A stretch of DNA of 64,000 nucleotides from Nannocystis sp. RBIL2 (GCF_026626745.1 NZ_JAPNJW010000001.1:5688001-5752000), one strand, 5' to 3'; positions 45,574-54,251 are shown, numbered from the stretch's first letter. Notes: generated from the letters alone by a model not told the origin. Made by a program: numbers and translations.

Positions 45574-46662
45574 TCAGCCGAAGAGGTGCGAGAACAGGTC
45601 GTTGCGAATGGTGACCCAGAGGATGAGGCCGAGCAGGGCCAGCATGCCGATGCCGTGGACGGTCTCCTCGATGCGCGGGGTGACGCGCCGGCGGGTCACG
45701 GCCTCCCACAACAGGAAGACGAAGCGGCCGCCGTCGAGGGCGGGCAGCGGGAGCAGGTTGAACAGGCCGAGCAGGGTGCTCATCTTGATGGCGATCTCGA
45801 GGAAGGCCTCGATGCCGCGCTCGGCCGACTTGGCGATCTCGCGGACGATGCCGACCGGGCCGCTCATCTTGCCCTCGATGCGACCGGTGACCCACTTGCC
45901 GAGCGCGTCGAGCTGGAAGGCGCTGAACTTGATCGGGAACAGCACGGCGGTCTTGGCGGCGATGCCGACCGGGTGGGTCTCGCGGGTGACGTCACCGGGC
46001 GACATCTGGATGCCGATCTTGCCCTCGGCGGTCAGCGGCAAGTCGAGCGCGACCTCCTGGCCGTCGCGGCGGACCACCATCGGCACGGTCTCCCCCTTGT
46101 GCGCGGCGGTGGTGGTGAGGATCTTGTCCTGCGTGCCGCGGCCGGTGATGTCTTCGCCGGCGATCTTGTACAGCTCGTCGCCAGGCAAGAGGCCCGCGGT
46201 CTGGGCCGCCGGCTCGACCACGTTGTCGACGCGCATCGACAGCGGGACCTCGTTGCCGACCATGGTCAGGGCGACGAAGCCGAGCACCATCGCGGTGAGG
46301 TAGTTGGCCAGCGGACCGCCGAGGATGGCGAGCATGCGGGCCCAGATCGGGCGGTTGCGGTAAAGGGTGGGGTCGTTCGGGTCGTGCTGGGGGACCTCGC
46401 CAGGACGGCCGCCCTCGGCCACCGCGAGCGAGGGCGCGTCGTCGGCCTCCATGCCGACGATGTGCACGTAGGCGCCGAAGGGGATCGCGCTGATGACGAA
46501 TTCGGTGCCGCGCCACACGCCGAGCCGCGCGACCACCGGACCGATGCCGAACACGCTGAAGCGGTCGACCTTCATGCCGGTGGCGACCGCGCAGATGTAG
46601 TGCCCGAACTCGTGAACGATGATTAAAAGCGAGAGCGCGACGATGGCGAGGAGGGTGGCCAC
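45574..46662 (-). CDS. rseP: RseP-type site-2 zinc metalloprotease
   Basis: 362 aa. LLIIVHEFGHYICAVATG (HExxH at 17-21) and LLPLPALDGGRFVF with the third ligand Asp, plus one PDZ domain (TAGLLPGDELYKIAGEDI) and four membrane helices. It cleaves anti-sigma factors and signal-peptide remnants within the membrane. It uses a GTG start at 46662 with TATAGT six bases upstream. It is followed after 8 bp by uvrC. Confidence 0.9.
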   Translation of the reverse strand: MATLLAIVALSLLIIVHEFGHYICAVATGMKVDRFSVFGIGPVVARLGVWRGTEFVISAIPFGAYVHIVGMEADDAPSLAVAEGGRPGEVPQHDPNDPTLYRNRPIWARMLAILGGPLANYLTAMVLGFVALTMVGNEVPLSMRVDNVVEPAAQTAGLLPGDELYKIAGEDITGRGTQDKILTTTAAHKGETVPMVVRRDGQEVALDLPLTAEGKIGIQMSPGDVTRETHPVGIAAKTAVLFPIKFSAFQLDALGKWVTGRIEGKMSGPVGIVREIAKSAERGIEAFLEIAIKMSTLLGLFNLLPLPALDGGRFVFLLWEAVTRRRVTPRIEETVHGIGMLALLGLILWVTIRNDLFSHLFG

Positions 46663-46668
46663 CGCGGG

Positions 46669-46674
46669 ACTATA
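46669..46674 (-). promoter_or_regulatory. -10 TATAGT directly before rseP
   Basis: It ends six bases before the GTG at 46662; an almost ideal leaderless arrangement, despite 25 bp to the upstream gene. Confidence 0.5.
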
Positions 46675-46687
46675 GCAGCGGGCGAGC

Positions 46688-47275
46688 TCAGGTCCCGAGC
46701 GGGCGGTCGAGCTGGCTCAAACCGACCCATCCCAGGCGCTGGCGCACGAACAGCGCGGCGCGTTCGGCGACGCCGCGGTCGGGCGCGGGGCTCCACGCCG
46801 CCCGCTGGCCGCGCGCCGCGAGCTCGTGTTCGACGGCCTGCTGGGCCGAAACGAGCCCGCCGGAGAGGTGGCCGAGCACCTGCGCGCCGAGCTTGGCCTC
46901 GACCGCGAGGATCTCCCCCGGCACGATCGCGGCTCGCTTGCCGCTCTCCAGCTGATTCAAGCCCCAGGTCATCAGCTGGGGGTCGACGACGCGGTCGACG
47001 AGCAACCACCGGTCTCCGCGGGCCGCCCGCGCCGCCTCGATCACCGCCATGCCTTGACGCACGTCTTGAAGGATCCGCAGCTCGGGGATCCGCGCGTGCA
47101 GGACGCTCAGCAGGCTGAGCGTGTTGTCGACGGAGGTCTGGTCGACCGCCAGCAGCTCGAACGGCCGCCCCTTGGCCCCGAGACTCCGCACCACGTCGAC
47201 AGCCCGCCGCACCATCTGGGTCACGGCCGGTTCACGGTTCCGTAGCAAGAGGATGACGCTGAGCGACAACTGCAT
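46688..47275 (-). CDS. GT2-fold-like protein, degenerate
   Basis: 195 aa. SVILLLRNREPAVTQMVRRA and FELLAVDQTSVDNTLSLLSVLHARIPELRIL follow the GT-A glycosyltransferase 2 pattern (nucleotide-binding Asp in AVDQTS), and ARGDRWLLVDR occupies the place of the D-x-D strand, but no clear DxD and no C-terminal acceptor domain exist. It may be a reduced or non-catalytic member. It lies 25 bp before rseP. Confidence 0.55.
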   Translation of the reverse strand: MQLSLSVILLLRNREPAVTQMVRRAVDVVRSLGAKGRPFELLAVDQTSVDNTLSLLSVLHARIPELRILQDVRQGMAVIEAARAARGDRWLLVDRVVDPQLMTWGLNQLESGKRAAIVPGEILAVEAKLGAQVLGHLSGGLVSAQQAVEHELAARGQRAAWSPAPDRGVAERAALFVRQRLGWVGLSQLDRPLGT

Positions 47276-47693
47276 GGCGGCGTGCGTGGGGGAGTACTCC
47301 CTCACTATGCCCGGTAATAGTTCCGAACGCCGCTCATCGTCAACAAATCACCGGTTGGCGGCCAGGCGGACGCGGAGGAATCAGGGATCGCGGTGTCCCC
47401 ACTCGGGGGCGGACCCATGTACTTCAGGGCGAGCCCGAGTCGCGACGATCCGCGGGCCGAACTATCGTGCGCAAAGTCAAGCGCTCGGGCGCACTTTGCC
47501 GATGCGCCGCGCCCGAGCGCGCGCAGGGGTCACTGCGGCGACACGGCGGGCTCGACTTTCTTCGCGGCACCTGCAAACAGGCAGCCGCACCGAGCGACCT
47601 CCCCGCGGGGGCAGTTTCGCGTATCATCCGCGCGCCGCTCGTGACCGCCCCTCACGGGCCTCGTGCGACCACAGGAAGAACCAGAGCAATCTC
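47276..47693. other. 418-bp region upstream of ssb
   Basis: An inverted repeat GCAAAGT (47471-47477) and ACTTTGC (47493-47499) and a TATCAT -10-like site (47622-47627) are visible; the ssb leader would be about 65 nt. There is no clean copy of the TGTCC palindrome here. No gene seen. Confidence 0.4.
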
Positions 47694-48347
47694 ATGGCTG
47701 GCGTCAACAAAGCCATCGTCCTCGGCCGCCTCGGCCGCGACCCGGAGCTCCGCTACATGCAGAACGGGCAGCCGGTCTGCAAGCTCAACGTCGCGACCTC
47801 GCGCAAGTACCAGAACAAGAACAACGAGATGGTCGAGGAGACCGAGTGGCACCGGATCACGGTGTGGGGCAAGCAGGCCGAGCACTGCAACAACTTCCTC
47901 ACCAAGGGCCGCGAGGTCTACGTCGAAGGCCGCCTGCGCACCTCTTCGTACGAGAAAGAGGGCCAGAAGCACTACACGACCGAGATCGTGGCCGACACGG
48001 TCCAGTTCCTCGGCGGCCGCGGTGAAGGCGGCGGCGGTGGTGCTGAGGGCGGTGCCGGTGCCGGTGGCGGCGGCGGCTACGGTGGTGGCGGCGGCGGTGG
48101 TGGTAGCCGCGGCGGCGGCGGTGGTGGTGGCTACGGCAACCGCGGTGGCGGTGGCGCTGGTGGCAATCGCGGCGGCGGCGGGTACAACCGCGGCGGCGGT
48201 GGTGCTGGCGGCGGCGGCGGCGGCTTTGGCGGCGGCGGCGGCGGCGGCTTCGACGACGAAGGCGGCGGTGGTGCTGGGCCCGGCAACGAGCCGTACGACA
48301 ACAACTATATGCCGTCCGACCCGGGCGACGACGACATCCCGTTCTGA
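47694..48347 (+). CDS. ssb: single-stranded DNA-binding protein with long Gly-rich tail
   Basis: 217 aa. OB-fold: VNKAIVLGRLGRDPELRYMQNG, EWHRITVWGKQAE, GREVYVEGRLRT; then about 85 residues of nearly pure Gly with Ala, Tyr, Arg and Asn (about 110-195), and the conserved acidic tip DDDIPF that recruits partner proteins. It is the replication SSB by its position-independent motifs. The Gly tail is longer than in E. coli and may drive condensation. Confidence 0.92.
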   Translation: MAGVNKAIVLGRLGRDPELRYMQNGQPVCKLNVATSRKYQNKNNEMVEETEWHRITVWGKQAEHCNNFLTKGREVYVEGRLRTSSYEKEGQKHYTTEIVADTVQFLGGRGEGGGGGAEGGAGAGGGGGYGGGGGGGGSRGGGGGGGYGNRGGGGAGGNRGGGGYNRGGGGAGGGGGGFGGGGGGGFDDEGGGGAGPGNEPYDNNYMPSDPGDDDIPF

Positions 48348-48391
48348 GCCGCCGCAGCCGGCGGAGCTGGCCCCGAGGGCCTGGCGCGAGG

Positions 48392-48430
48392 AGCATGTCC
48401 CGCGTGCCAGGTCCCGAGAGACATGTCTAC
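48392..48430. repeat. palindrome array after ssb
   Basis: GCATGTCCCGCG, CAGGTCCCGAGAGACATGTC units. Confidence 0.55.
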
Positions 48431-48512
48431 GAAGACCGCTGAGGCTCGCCTGAAGCGCCGGGGTCAATCGCGTGGCTGATGCCTCACGACCCCCGCTGGC
48501 CGCGAGCTCGCG

Positions 48513-48534
48513 GGGCTGTCCCGAAAGACAGCCC
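48513..48534. terminator. palindrome hairpin between ssb and ttcA
   Basis: Perfect 8-bp arms GGGCTGTC and GACAGCCC around CCGAAA. Confidence 0.6.
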
Positions 48535-48561
48535 GCTGCCAGGCGGCGCGGTTCCGCCCGC

Positions 48562-49458
48562 TCAGGGCAGCACGGTGAGGCGGCGCGGGCCTGGCTTCGC
48601 GGGCTGGGGCACGTCGGGCACGGCGACCTCGTCGGGCTCGCCGCGCGCGAGCAGGCGGGGGTCGAGCAGGTGCGACGGCGCCACGTTCTTGAGCGCGCTC
48701 AGCATCACCGAGCGGACGTCGGGGTTGTCCTGCTCGAGCTGGGTGATGAGAGCGGACATCTTGTCGCGGCGGAGGTTGTCCTGCGAGCCGCACAGGTTGC
48801 ACGGGAGGATCGGGTAGCCGGCCTCGCTCGCGTGCGCGGCGATGTCAGCCTCGGCGCACTCGATGAGCGGGCGGATCACGCGGAAGCGGCCGTCGTCGGT
48901 GGTGTAGCCGGCGGGCATCGCCTGCAGGCGGCCGGCGTAGAACAGGTTGAGCAGCAGCGTCTCGAGGCTGTCGTCGCGGTGGTGGCCCAGGGCGATCTTG
49001 TTGCACCCGAGCCGCTCCGCCGCGGTGTACAGGATCCCCCGCCGCAGCCGCGAGCACATCGAGCAGAACGCCTTGCCCGCGGGCGTGTGGGCCACCACCG
49101 GCGTGTACGTGTCCTCGCGCAAGATCTCGAACGGCGCCCCGAAGCGCTCGAGCCAGCGGCGCAGCGGCGCCCCGTCGTAGCCGGGCTGCACCTGGTCGAG
49201 GTGGACCGCCACCAGATCGAAGCGGAACGGCGCGCGCGCCTTCGCCTCCCACAGCAGGTCGAGCAGCGTGTAGCTGTCCTTGCCGCCGGAGACCGCCACC
49301 ATCACGCGGTCGCCGGCGCCGATCAGCTCGTAACTGGCGATCGTCTTGACCATCGCGCGCGCGAGCAGGCGGCGCCGCGAGGAGCGGCCGCTCGGCGGGA
49401 GTTCGCGGGATTCGGGCGCCGATGAGGCGGCGACGGTGTCGTCGGTCGAGTCGGTCAC
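48562..49458 (-). CDS. ttcA: tRNA 2-thiocytidine biosynthesis protein TtcA
   Basis: 298 aa. The PP-loop VAVSGGKDSYTLLDLL binds ATP; KAFCSMCSR and PCNLCGSQ supply the Fe-S cysteines, and ALGHHRDDSLETLLLN is typical. It thiolates C32 of tRNA. The GTG at 49458 overlaps the yjbQ stop by four bases, so translation is coupled. Confidence 0.9.
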   Translation of the reverse strand: MTDSTDDTVAASSAPESRELPPSGRSSRRRLLARAMVKTIASYELIGAGDRVMVAVSGGKDSYTLLDLLWEAKARAPFRFDLVAVHLDQVQPGYDGAPLRRWLERFGAPFEILREDTYTPVVAHTPAGKAFCSMCSRLRRGILYTAAERLGCNKIALGHHRDDSLETLLLNLFYAGRLQAMPAGYTTDDGRFRVIRPLIECAEADIAAHASEAGYPILPCNLCGSQDNLRRDKMSALITQLEQDNPDVRSVMLSALKNVAPSHLLDPRLLARGEPDEVAVPDVPQPAKPGPRRLTVLP

Positions 49459-49880
49459 GAGCCGATGAGGGTGAGGGTGAGGCGGCGGCGGTGGGCGGCG
49501 TGGCGGTGCTCCCACAGGTAGATGCCCTGCCAGGTGCCGAGGGCGCAGCGACCGGCCTGCACGGGGATCGACAGCGAGGTCTGGGTCAGCGCGCTGCGGA
49601 CGTGGGCGGGCATGTCGTCGGGGCCTTCGGCGTCGTGGCGGAACAGCGGGTCGCCGTCGGGCGCGAGGCGGTGGAACAGGCGCTCGAGGTCGCGGTGGAC
49701 CTCGGGGTCGGCGTTCTCGGTGATCAGCAGCGAGGCGCTGGTGTGGTGGATGAACACGGTGACGAGGCCGTGGCGCAGCTTGCTGTCGCGCACGAAGGCC
49801 TGCACCTCGGAGGTGACGTCGACGAGGCCGCGCCCGCGGGTGGCGACCTCGAGCTCGTGGGATGCGAGCGACAGCGTCAT
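49455..49880 (-). CDS. yjbQ: YjbQ/UPF0047 family protein
   Basis: 141 aa. VFIHHTSASLLITENADPEVHRDL and WQGIYLWEHR are the UPF0047 hallmarks; members show secondary thiamine-phosphate synthase activity. The ATG at 49880 overlaps the DUF1244 stop by four bases and its own stop overlaps ttcA, giving a tight three-gene operon. Confidence 0.9.
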   Translation of the reverse strand: MTLSLASHELEVATRGRGLVDVTSEVQAFVRDSKLRHGLVTVFIHHTSASLLITENADPEVHRDLERLFHRLAPDGDPLFRHDAEGPDDMPAHVRSALTQTSLSIPVQAGRCALGTWQGIYLWEHRHAAHRRRLTLTLIGS

Positions 49881-50137
49881 TTCTGGTGCTTCGCCTTCCA
49901 CTCGCTGTACGGCATGCCGTAGACGCGCTCACGCGCCTCGTCCTGCGTCAGCGGGATGCTCCGCTCGGTCGCGGCCTCCTGGTACCAGCGCGACAGGCAG
50001 TTGCGGCAGAAGCCGGCGAGGTTCATCAGATCGATGTTCTGCACGTCGGTCCGCTCGCGCAGGTGCGCCACCAGGCTGCGGAACGCGGCAGCCTCGAGTT
50101 GCTCGGTCTGCTCCGGGGTCAGGCGCTCGCTCGTCAT
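49877..50137 (-). CDS. DUF1244 family protein
   Basis: 86 aa. The central NIDLMNLAGFCRNCLSRWY motif with CxxC is the family signature; function is unknown, metal binding is likely. The ATG at 50137 lies right after palindrome copies that form the upstream region. First gene of the DUF1244-yjbQ-ttcA operon. Confidence 0.86.
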   Translation of the reverse strand: MTSERLTPEQTEQLEAAAFRSLVAHLRERTDVQNIDLMNLAGFCRNCLSRWYQEAATERSIPLTQDEARERVYGMPYSEWKAKHQK

Positions 50138-50139
50138 GA

Positions 50140-50202
50140 CATGTCCTCTCGTACAGGGTACTTCGTGCATGTCCCGGGGGCCATGTCGCGGAAGACATGG
50201 CC
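50140..50202. repeat. palindrome array upstream of the DUF1244 operon
   Basis: ACATGTCCTCTC, GCATGTCCC and the perfect hairpin GGCCATGTC-N6-GACATGGCC at 50179-50202. It could be an operator or terminator for the gene upstream. Confidence 0.6.
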
Positions 50203-50228
50203 GGTCGACCAGGACAGCGCGGGTGAGC

Positions 50229-50816
50229 TCAGAAGAAGATGCCGTTGACGAGGGTCAGCGGCTCGTGGCGCAGGGTCCGCCAGGTGAAGTCGAGCAGCAC
50301 GCGGTCGAAGTTGTCGCGCGGGTAGGCGGCGAACACTGCCGCCACCGGGGCCTTCGGCAGGCCGAAGCGGAGGAGCCCGCGGGTGTGCTCGATCTGGACC
50401 GCGCGGCGGAACGCGTCGGCCTGCGGCGACAGGTTCGGCACCGGCAGCAAGCGGTGGTTGTAGACCAGGCACTCGTGGACCACGTCCTGCGCGGCGGAGA
50501 GCTTGAAGTCGGACATCTCGCGGGCGAACAGGCTGCGGCTGCGCTCGAGGTAGGTGCGCCCGGTGTCGCCGCGGCTGACGATCCCGAGGTCGTGGCACAT
50601 GGCGATCGCGTAGGCGAGGTCGCGCGCGAGCGGGGTGCCTTCGCGCGCGAGCAGCATCTCGGTGAACAGGAACAGGCGCCGGCAGTGGTTGCGGAAGCCG
50701 TCGCCGTCGTAGGGGCTGGTGGCCTCGAAGACTTCCTCCGCGTGGGCGGCGAGCGGGCTCGTCGGTAACGAGGGGGCGGCCGGGGCGGTGAAGGTCTCGG
50801 TGGCGGACTCGAGCAC
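50229..50816 (-). CDS. HD-fold protein
   Basis: 195 aa. The pattern FTEMLLAREG...AIAMCHDLGIVSRGDTGRTYLERS carries the HD pair, and VVHECLVYNHRLLPVPNLSP the later His. A phosphohydrolase fold with unclear substrate; the number of His/Asp ligands is lower than in YfbR-type HD proteins, so activity is not certain. The GTG at 50816 follows TAGATT by seven bases. Confidence 0.7.
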   Translation of the reverse strand: MLESATETFTAPAAPSLPTSPLAAHAEEVFEATSPYDGDGFRNHCRRLFLFTEMLLAREGTPLARDLAYAIAMCHDLGIVSRGDTGRTYLERSRSLFAREMSDFKLSAAQDVVHECLVYNHRLLPVPNLSPQADAFRRAVQIEHTRGLLRFGLPKAPVAAVFAAYPRDNFDRVLLDFTWRTLRHEPLTLVNGIFF

Positions 50817-50823
50817 TGGCCAA

Positions 50824-50829
50824 AATCTA
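50824..50829 (-). promoter_or_regulatory. -10-like TAGATT before the HD gene
   Basis: It ends seven bases before the GTG at 50816. Confidence 0.4.
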
Positions 50830-50934
50830 CCGCAGACCCGCGCGAGGCACGACAAAACCGGCGTGAGGCTCCCCCGCGCAAGGCCCGTGGCAGCGGGGCG
50901 CACGCCTGGGGCAGAACGCGCGCGGGGCGGCGTT

Positions 50935-51654
50935 TCAGGCCATCGGACGCACACCGAGGTCATCGAGCAGCAGCTCGACCACGAGGCGCTGCAGCTCGAT
51001 CCGCCGCGGCTCCGGCAGGCCCATCCATGTCTCGACGCAGATCCCCACACAGCCGGTGGCGTCGACGATGACCTCCGTGGACGACGTCGCGACAGGGTAG
51101 TACTGCGGGGCCCAGCGCTCGTCCTCGCCGGCGATCCGCGCGTTCAAGCGGTCGATCGTGCGGCCGATGATCGCGGGCATCGGCTCCACGCCGTAGACCA
51201 GAGTCTGACCGAACGACGGCTTCACGTCGGGGTGATAGCGCTTGTGGCTCTCGTGCAGCGTGGCCATCAGCGCCGGCCGCTCGGCGAGCACGAGGTCCAT
51301 GAAGCGGCGGGCCAGCCGGCGCTCGCGCTCGGGCGCGTCGGCGTCACCGGGGAAGCAGCGGTTGAGATCGAGGCCGCCGGGGGCGCAACGCTGGCGCGCG
51401 CGGTAAGCCGGCGGGTTCATGATCGGGACGACGATCAGGCGCCCGCGGGCGGGACGGATCTGCTCCTCGAGCAGCTCCTGCAGCGCGTGGACGCCGGCGA
51501 CCTCGTCGCCGTGGATGCCGGCCTGGATCAGGGCGACCGGGCCCGGCTCGGCGGCGTCGAAGACGTGGATCGGCAGCGTGGGCGAGAACCAGTGGACCCC
51601 GGGCGACAGACGCGACACGCCGCGAGGGTGCCTCACGGGCGCGCCCCAGGGCAA
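50935..51654 (-). CDS. succinylglutamate desuccinylase/aspartoacylase-like zinc carboxypeptidase
   Basis: About 239 aa. Zinc site IQAGIHGDEVAGVHAL (His, Glu), GGLDLNRCFPG substrate loop, and ATLHESHKRYHP with the third His. The start is uncertain: TTG 51654, GTG 51636 or GTG 51618. The enzyme removes an acyl group from an amino acid. It could work against an N-acyl amino acid of the FeeM type, but it is far away. Confidence 0.8.
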   Translation of the reverse strand: MPWGAPVRHPRGVSRLSPGVHWFSPTLPIHVFDAAEPGPVALIQAGIHGDEVAGVHALQELLEEQIRPARGRLIVVPIMNPPAYRARQRCAPGGLDLNRCFPGDADAPERERRLARRFMDLVLAERPALMATLHESHKRYHPDVKPSFGQTLVYGVEPMPAIIGRTIDRLNARIAGEDERWAPQYYPVATSSTEVIVDATGCVGICVETWMGLPEPRRIELQRLVVELLLDDLGVRPMA

Positions 51655-51665
51655 GAGGCCGCGGC

Positions 51666-51679
51666 TGTCCCGAAGGACA
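51666..51679. repeat. palindrome family copy (canonical)
   Basis: TGTCC-CGAA-GGACA, identical core to 17221 and 28511. Confidence 0.75.
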
Positions 51680-51685
51680 TGTCGG

Positions 51686-52375
51686 TCACGGCGGGCCAGG
51701 CAGGTCGGTCGGCGCCTCGATCCCGAGAGTGCGGCAGGTGGGCGAGTTGGGGACCGCGGTGTGGTCGGGCATGGTGCCGAGGATCCGGTCGCCGAGGTGG
51801 GTGGTGACGCCCTGCCAGTAGTGCTCGTTCTTGAAGTGGTGCAGGCGGTGGTAGCGCCAGATCCGGCGATAGAACTCGCCCTGCGGCTTGTAGCCGGTAT
51901 GCGTGAGGTAGTGCGTCCACTCGTAGAGGAAGGCCATCGTCACGCTGCCGACGACGCCGGTGAGGGCCATCTGCGGCGTGGGCGCGAGCATGAACCACAG
52001 GGCGGAGAACATCGCCAGACCGAGCCAACCGGCGCGTCGGGGGATGAAGACCAGCTCGAGGCGCCACGGGTCGCGGTGATGGGCGCGGTGGAACTTGGCG
52101 ATCTGCAGGTCGAACTTGCGACCCCACACCGTGGTCGGCTTGAAGTGGAGGATGTAGACGTGGATCAGCCACTCGACGAAGGGCTGGGCCGCCAGGAGGA
52201 TCGGGACGACGAGTAAGTCGGCCCAACCGAAGTCGCCGACGGCGAGGCGCGTGGTGACCAGCAGCGGCCACATGACGGCGAAGATCCGCGGGCTGTGAAA
52301 GGTGAAGAAGGCGCGCGCGGCCTGGCCCAGCGTGGGGTTCTTGCCGCCCATTGGTTCGTGCTCATTGCTCGTCAT
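51686..52375 (-). CDS. fatty acid hydroxylase / sterol desaturase family enzyme
   Basis: 229 aa with about four membrane helices. The diiron His clusters are KFHRAHHRD, EWTHYLTHTGY and RYHRLHHFKNEHYWQGV. Members hydroxylate fatty acyl or sphingoid chains. It overlaps the regulator gene by 14 bp, and the operator at 53183-53199 links it to a FadR-type regulator. Confidence 0.86.
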   Translation of the reverse strand: MTSNEHEPMGGKNPTLGQAARAFFTFHSPRIFAVMWPLLVTTRLAVGDFGWADLLVVPILLAAQPFVEWLIHVYILHFKPTTVWGRKFDLQIAKFHRAHHRDPWRLELVFIPRRAGWLGLAMFSALWFMLAPTPQMALTGVVGSVTMAFLYEWTHYLTHTGYKPQGEFYRRIWRYHRLHHFKNEHYWQGVTTHLGDRILGTMPDHTAVPNSPTCRTLGIEAPTDLPGPP

Positions 52376-53135
52376 CGTCGTCCTCCTCTCCGTTGGCTGC
52401 CTGATCGTCGCCTGAGCTCTCGAGCGCCGCGAGCAGCTGCAAGATGCCGCGCGAGCCGTGCTGCATCAGCGCCTGGGCGCTCTGGCCGGCGCCCTCGCCG
52501 TCCTTGCGGCGCACTGCGTCGGCGATCCGGCGGTAGGCCGCGAGGTCGCGCAGCTCCTCGCCCATCACCTCGACAAGGGCCTCGCGCATGCCCTCGTAGC
52601 TGTGGCGCAGGCCGTTGAAGGCGAGCTGGTAGGCGATATTTTCGCTGCAGACCGTGAGCAGGTCCCAGAACTGCAACGCCAGGACCTGGAGCGCGAGCAG
52701 GTCCTGCTGCTGCGCGGCCATGGCGGCGACCATCTCGTCGAGCTGCAGGACCTGGCCGGCGCTGCGCCGCAACGCGGCCAGGCGGGCGATGTCCGGCGCC
52801 ATCGCGGCGCGCATCTCCATCACGCTGCGGGCGACGCGGAGGTCGACCGTGCCGTCGTGGTGAAATAGAAGGCGATTGAGGAGGTCGAGGCTGGCGGTCT
52901 GCTTGAAATCGAGCACCCGCGTGCCGCCGCCGTGCTGGATCGCGATCAGCCCCGCCTGCGACAGCCGCTTGAGCGCCTCACGCACCGCCCCCCGGTTGAC
53001 CCGCAGAACGTCGCACAGCGCGCGCTCGCTCGGCAGCGGCGCGCCCGGGCGCATACGGCCATGCACGATTTCCTGGGATAGCTGCTCGAAAACAGCGTCG
53101 GACAGGGACTTTCGGGCAACGGGCTTGAGGCGCAT
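52362..53135 (-). CDS. FadR-subfamily GntR transcriptional regulator
   Basis: 257 aa. Winged helix: LSDAVFEQLSQEIVHGRMRPG, LPSERALCDVLRVNRGAVREAL and LIAIQHGGGTRV; the C-terminal all-helical FCD/FadR-like part follows. E. coli FadR recognises an AACTGGTC-type palindrome, and the matching palindrome lies 48 bp upstream, so autoregulation and control of the downstream hydroxylase are strongly indicated. Fatty acyl-CoA is the likely ligand. The acidic C-terminus (EEDDDDEQ) is unusual. Confidence 0.88.
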   Translation of the reverse strand: MRLKPVARKSLSDAVFEQLSQEIVHGRMRPGAPLPSERALCDVLRVNRGAVREALKRLSQAGLIAIQHGGGTRVLDFKQTASLDLLNRLLFHHDGTVDLRVARSVMEMRAAMAPDIARLAALRRSAGQVLQLDEMVAAMAAQQQDLLALQVLALQFWDLLTVCSENIAYQLAFNGLRHSYEGMREALVEVMGEELRDLAAYRRIADAVRRKDGEGAGQSAQALMQHGSRGILQLLAALESSGDDQAANGEEDDDDEQ

Positions 53136-53182
53136 GAGCGATGCCTGATGCGCTCAGCATGTCATGTCGAGATTCGATGGTC

Positions 53183-53199
53183 AACTGGTCATACCAGTT
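53183..53199. promoter_or_regulatory. FadR-type operator
   Basis: AACTGGT-CAT-ACCAGTT: perfect 7-bp arms; it closely follows the E. coli FadR site AACTGGTCNGACCAGTT. It lies 48 bp before the regulator ATG. Confidence 0.75.
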
Positions 53200-53399
53200 T
53201 AAGAATGCGCATGAGTTCGCGGCCGCAAGTCCGTTCGGCCGTTCGCGGCCGAGTCGATGGCCGTGAACGGCAAGGGCGCGGCTGTCCGGCAGCCCGCTCA
53301 CGCAGGACTTGCGGCGCTCGGCCGGCGCGCAGGGACGGGGAGACCGTCAGTGCGCTCGCTTCGCTCGGAGCAGCGGGCGAGGCGAGCGCGGCGCGTCGC

Positions 53400-53430
53400 C
53401 TGTCTCTTGCGTCATGTCTCTTCAGACACG
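53400..53430. repeat. degenerate palindrome at the ate 3' end
   Basis: CTGTCTCTTGCGTCATGTCTC and CAGACA units overlapping the stop codon. Confidence 0.35.
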
Positions 53431-54185
53431 GCCTCGACGGCCGCGCCGACCCGCTCGAAGCGGCGCCAGCGGCCGGCGATCCGGCGCTCGTGGGGCAGGT
53501 AGCGGGCCTTGTAGGCCATCGACGGGCACTCGCGGATGTACAGGCCGAGGTAAAGGTAGCGGAGGCCCCAGGCGCGGCACAGCTCGAGCTGCTTCATGAT
53601 CGAGAACACGCCGGGGGACAGCGGCTCGAAGTCGGGGTCGAAGTAGAAGTAGACGGCGGACAGGGCGTCTTCGGCGCGGTCGACGACTGCGACGCCGATC
53701 AGGCGGCCATCGACGCGGTAGCGCAGCTCGAACGACTCGCAGCAGGTGTCGACCAGGAAGGCGCGGTAGCCGACCTCGTCGATGTCGTGGCCGTCGGCGT
53801 TGAGGTCGCGCTCGGCCTTGTGGCGGTTGTAGAGCGCGACCTTCTCGGGGGTGAGCTCGGGCGGACCGATCTCGACTTCGATGCGCCCGAGACCGCGACG
53901 GTACACGCGGCGCTGGGTCTTGTCGGCCACGAAGCGGTCGACGTCGATGCGGATGGGCTCGCAGGCCTGGCAGGTCGGGCAGGAGGTGCGGTAGAGCAGG
54001 ACGCCCTGGCGGCGGTCGCCGACCCGCAGGCGCTCGGCGAACTCTTGCGGGGTGAGCATCCGCGTCGGCACGCGGAGCGGCATTCGAGCGTCGCGCCCCT
54101 GGAGATAGGGGCAGACGGTCGCCTCGTCGTATACCAGCAGCTCGGGCGGGTCGGCCGCGAGCAAGCGGGGGCGCCAGCGCATCAT
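53412..54185 (-). CDS. bpt: aspartate/glutamate leucyl (or arginyl) tRNA-protein transferase
   Basis: 257 aa. N-terminal CPYLQGRDARMPLR and SCPTCQACEPIRID motifs plus the GNAT-like core (YRVDGRLIGVAVVDRAEDALSAVYFYFDPDF, LGLYIRECPSMAYKARY) match the Bpt/Ate family, which tags N-terminal Asp/Glu for the N-end rule. The two start ATGs at 54185 and 54182 follow TATACT by five bases. Whether it uses Leu or Arg cannot be told. Confidence 0.9.
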   Translation of the reverse strand: MMRWRPRLLAADPPELLVYDEATVCPYLQGRDARMPLRVPTRMLTPQEFAERLRVGDRRQGVLLYRTSCPTCQACEPIRIDVDRFVADKTQRRVYRRGLGRIEVEIGPPELTPEKVALYNRHKAERDLNADGHDIDEVGYRAFLVDTCCESFELRYRVDGRLIGVAVVDRAEDALSAVYFYFDPDFEPLSPGVFSIMKQLELCRAWGLRYLYLGLYIRECPSMAYKARYLPHERRIAGRWRRFERVGAAVEAVSEET

Positions 54186-54190
54186 CGGTC

Positions 54191-54196
54191 AGTATA
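54191..54196 (-). promoter_or_regulatory. -10 TATACT directly before bpt
   Basis: It ends five bases before the first ATG; leaderless layout. Confidence 0.5.
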
Positions 54197-54251
54197 CGGG
54201 TCCTCGGCGCCGCGAGGCGCGCCATCGGTTTGTACTGGGCGGACTGGGCAC

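Noticed and set aside
41768..46303. A 1511-codon open frame on the plus strand
   Set aside because: It lies opposite uvrC, rseP and the zinc-ribbon gene, has no recognisable domain and arises from the high-GC codon pattern of the real minus-strand genes.
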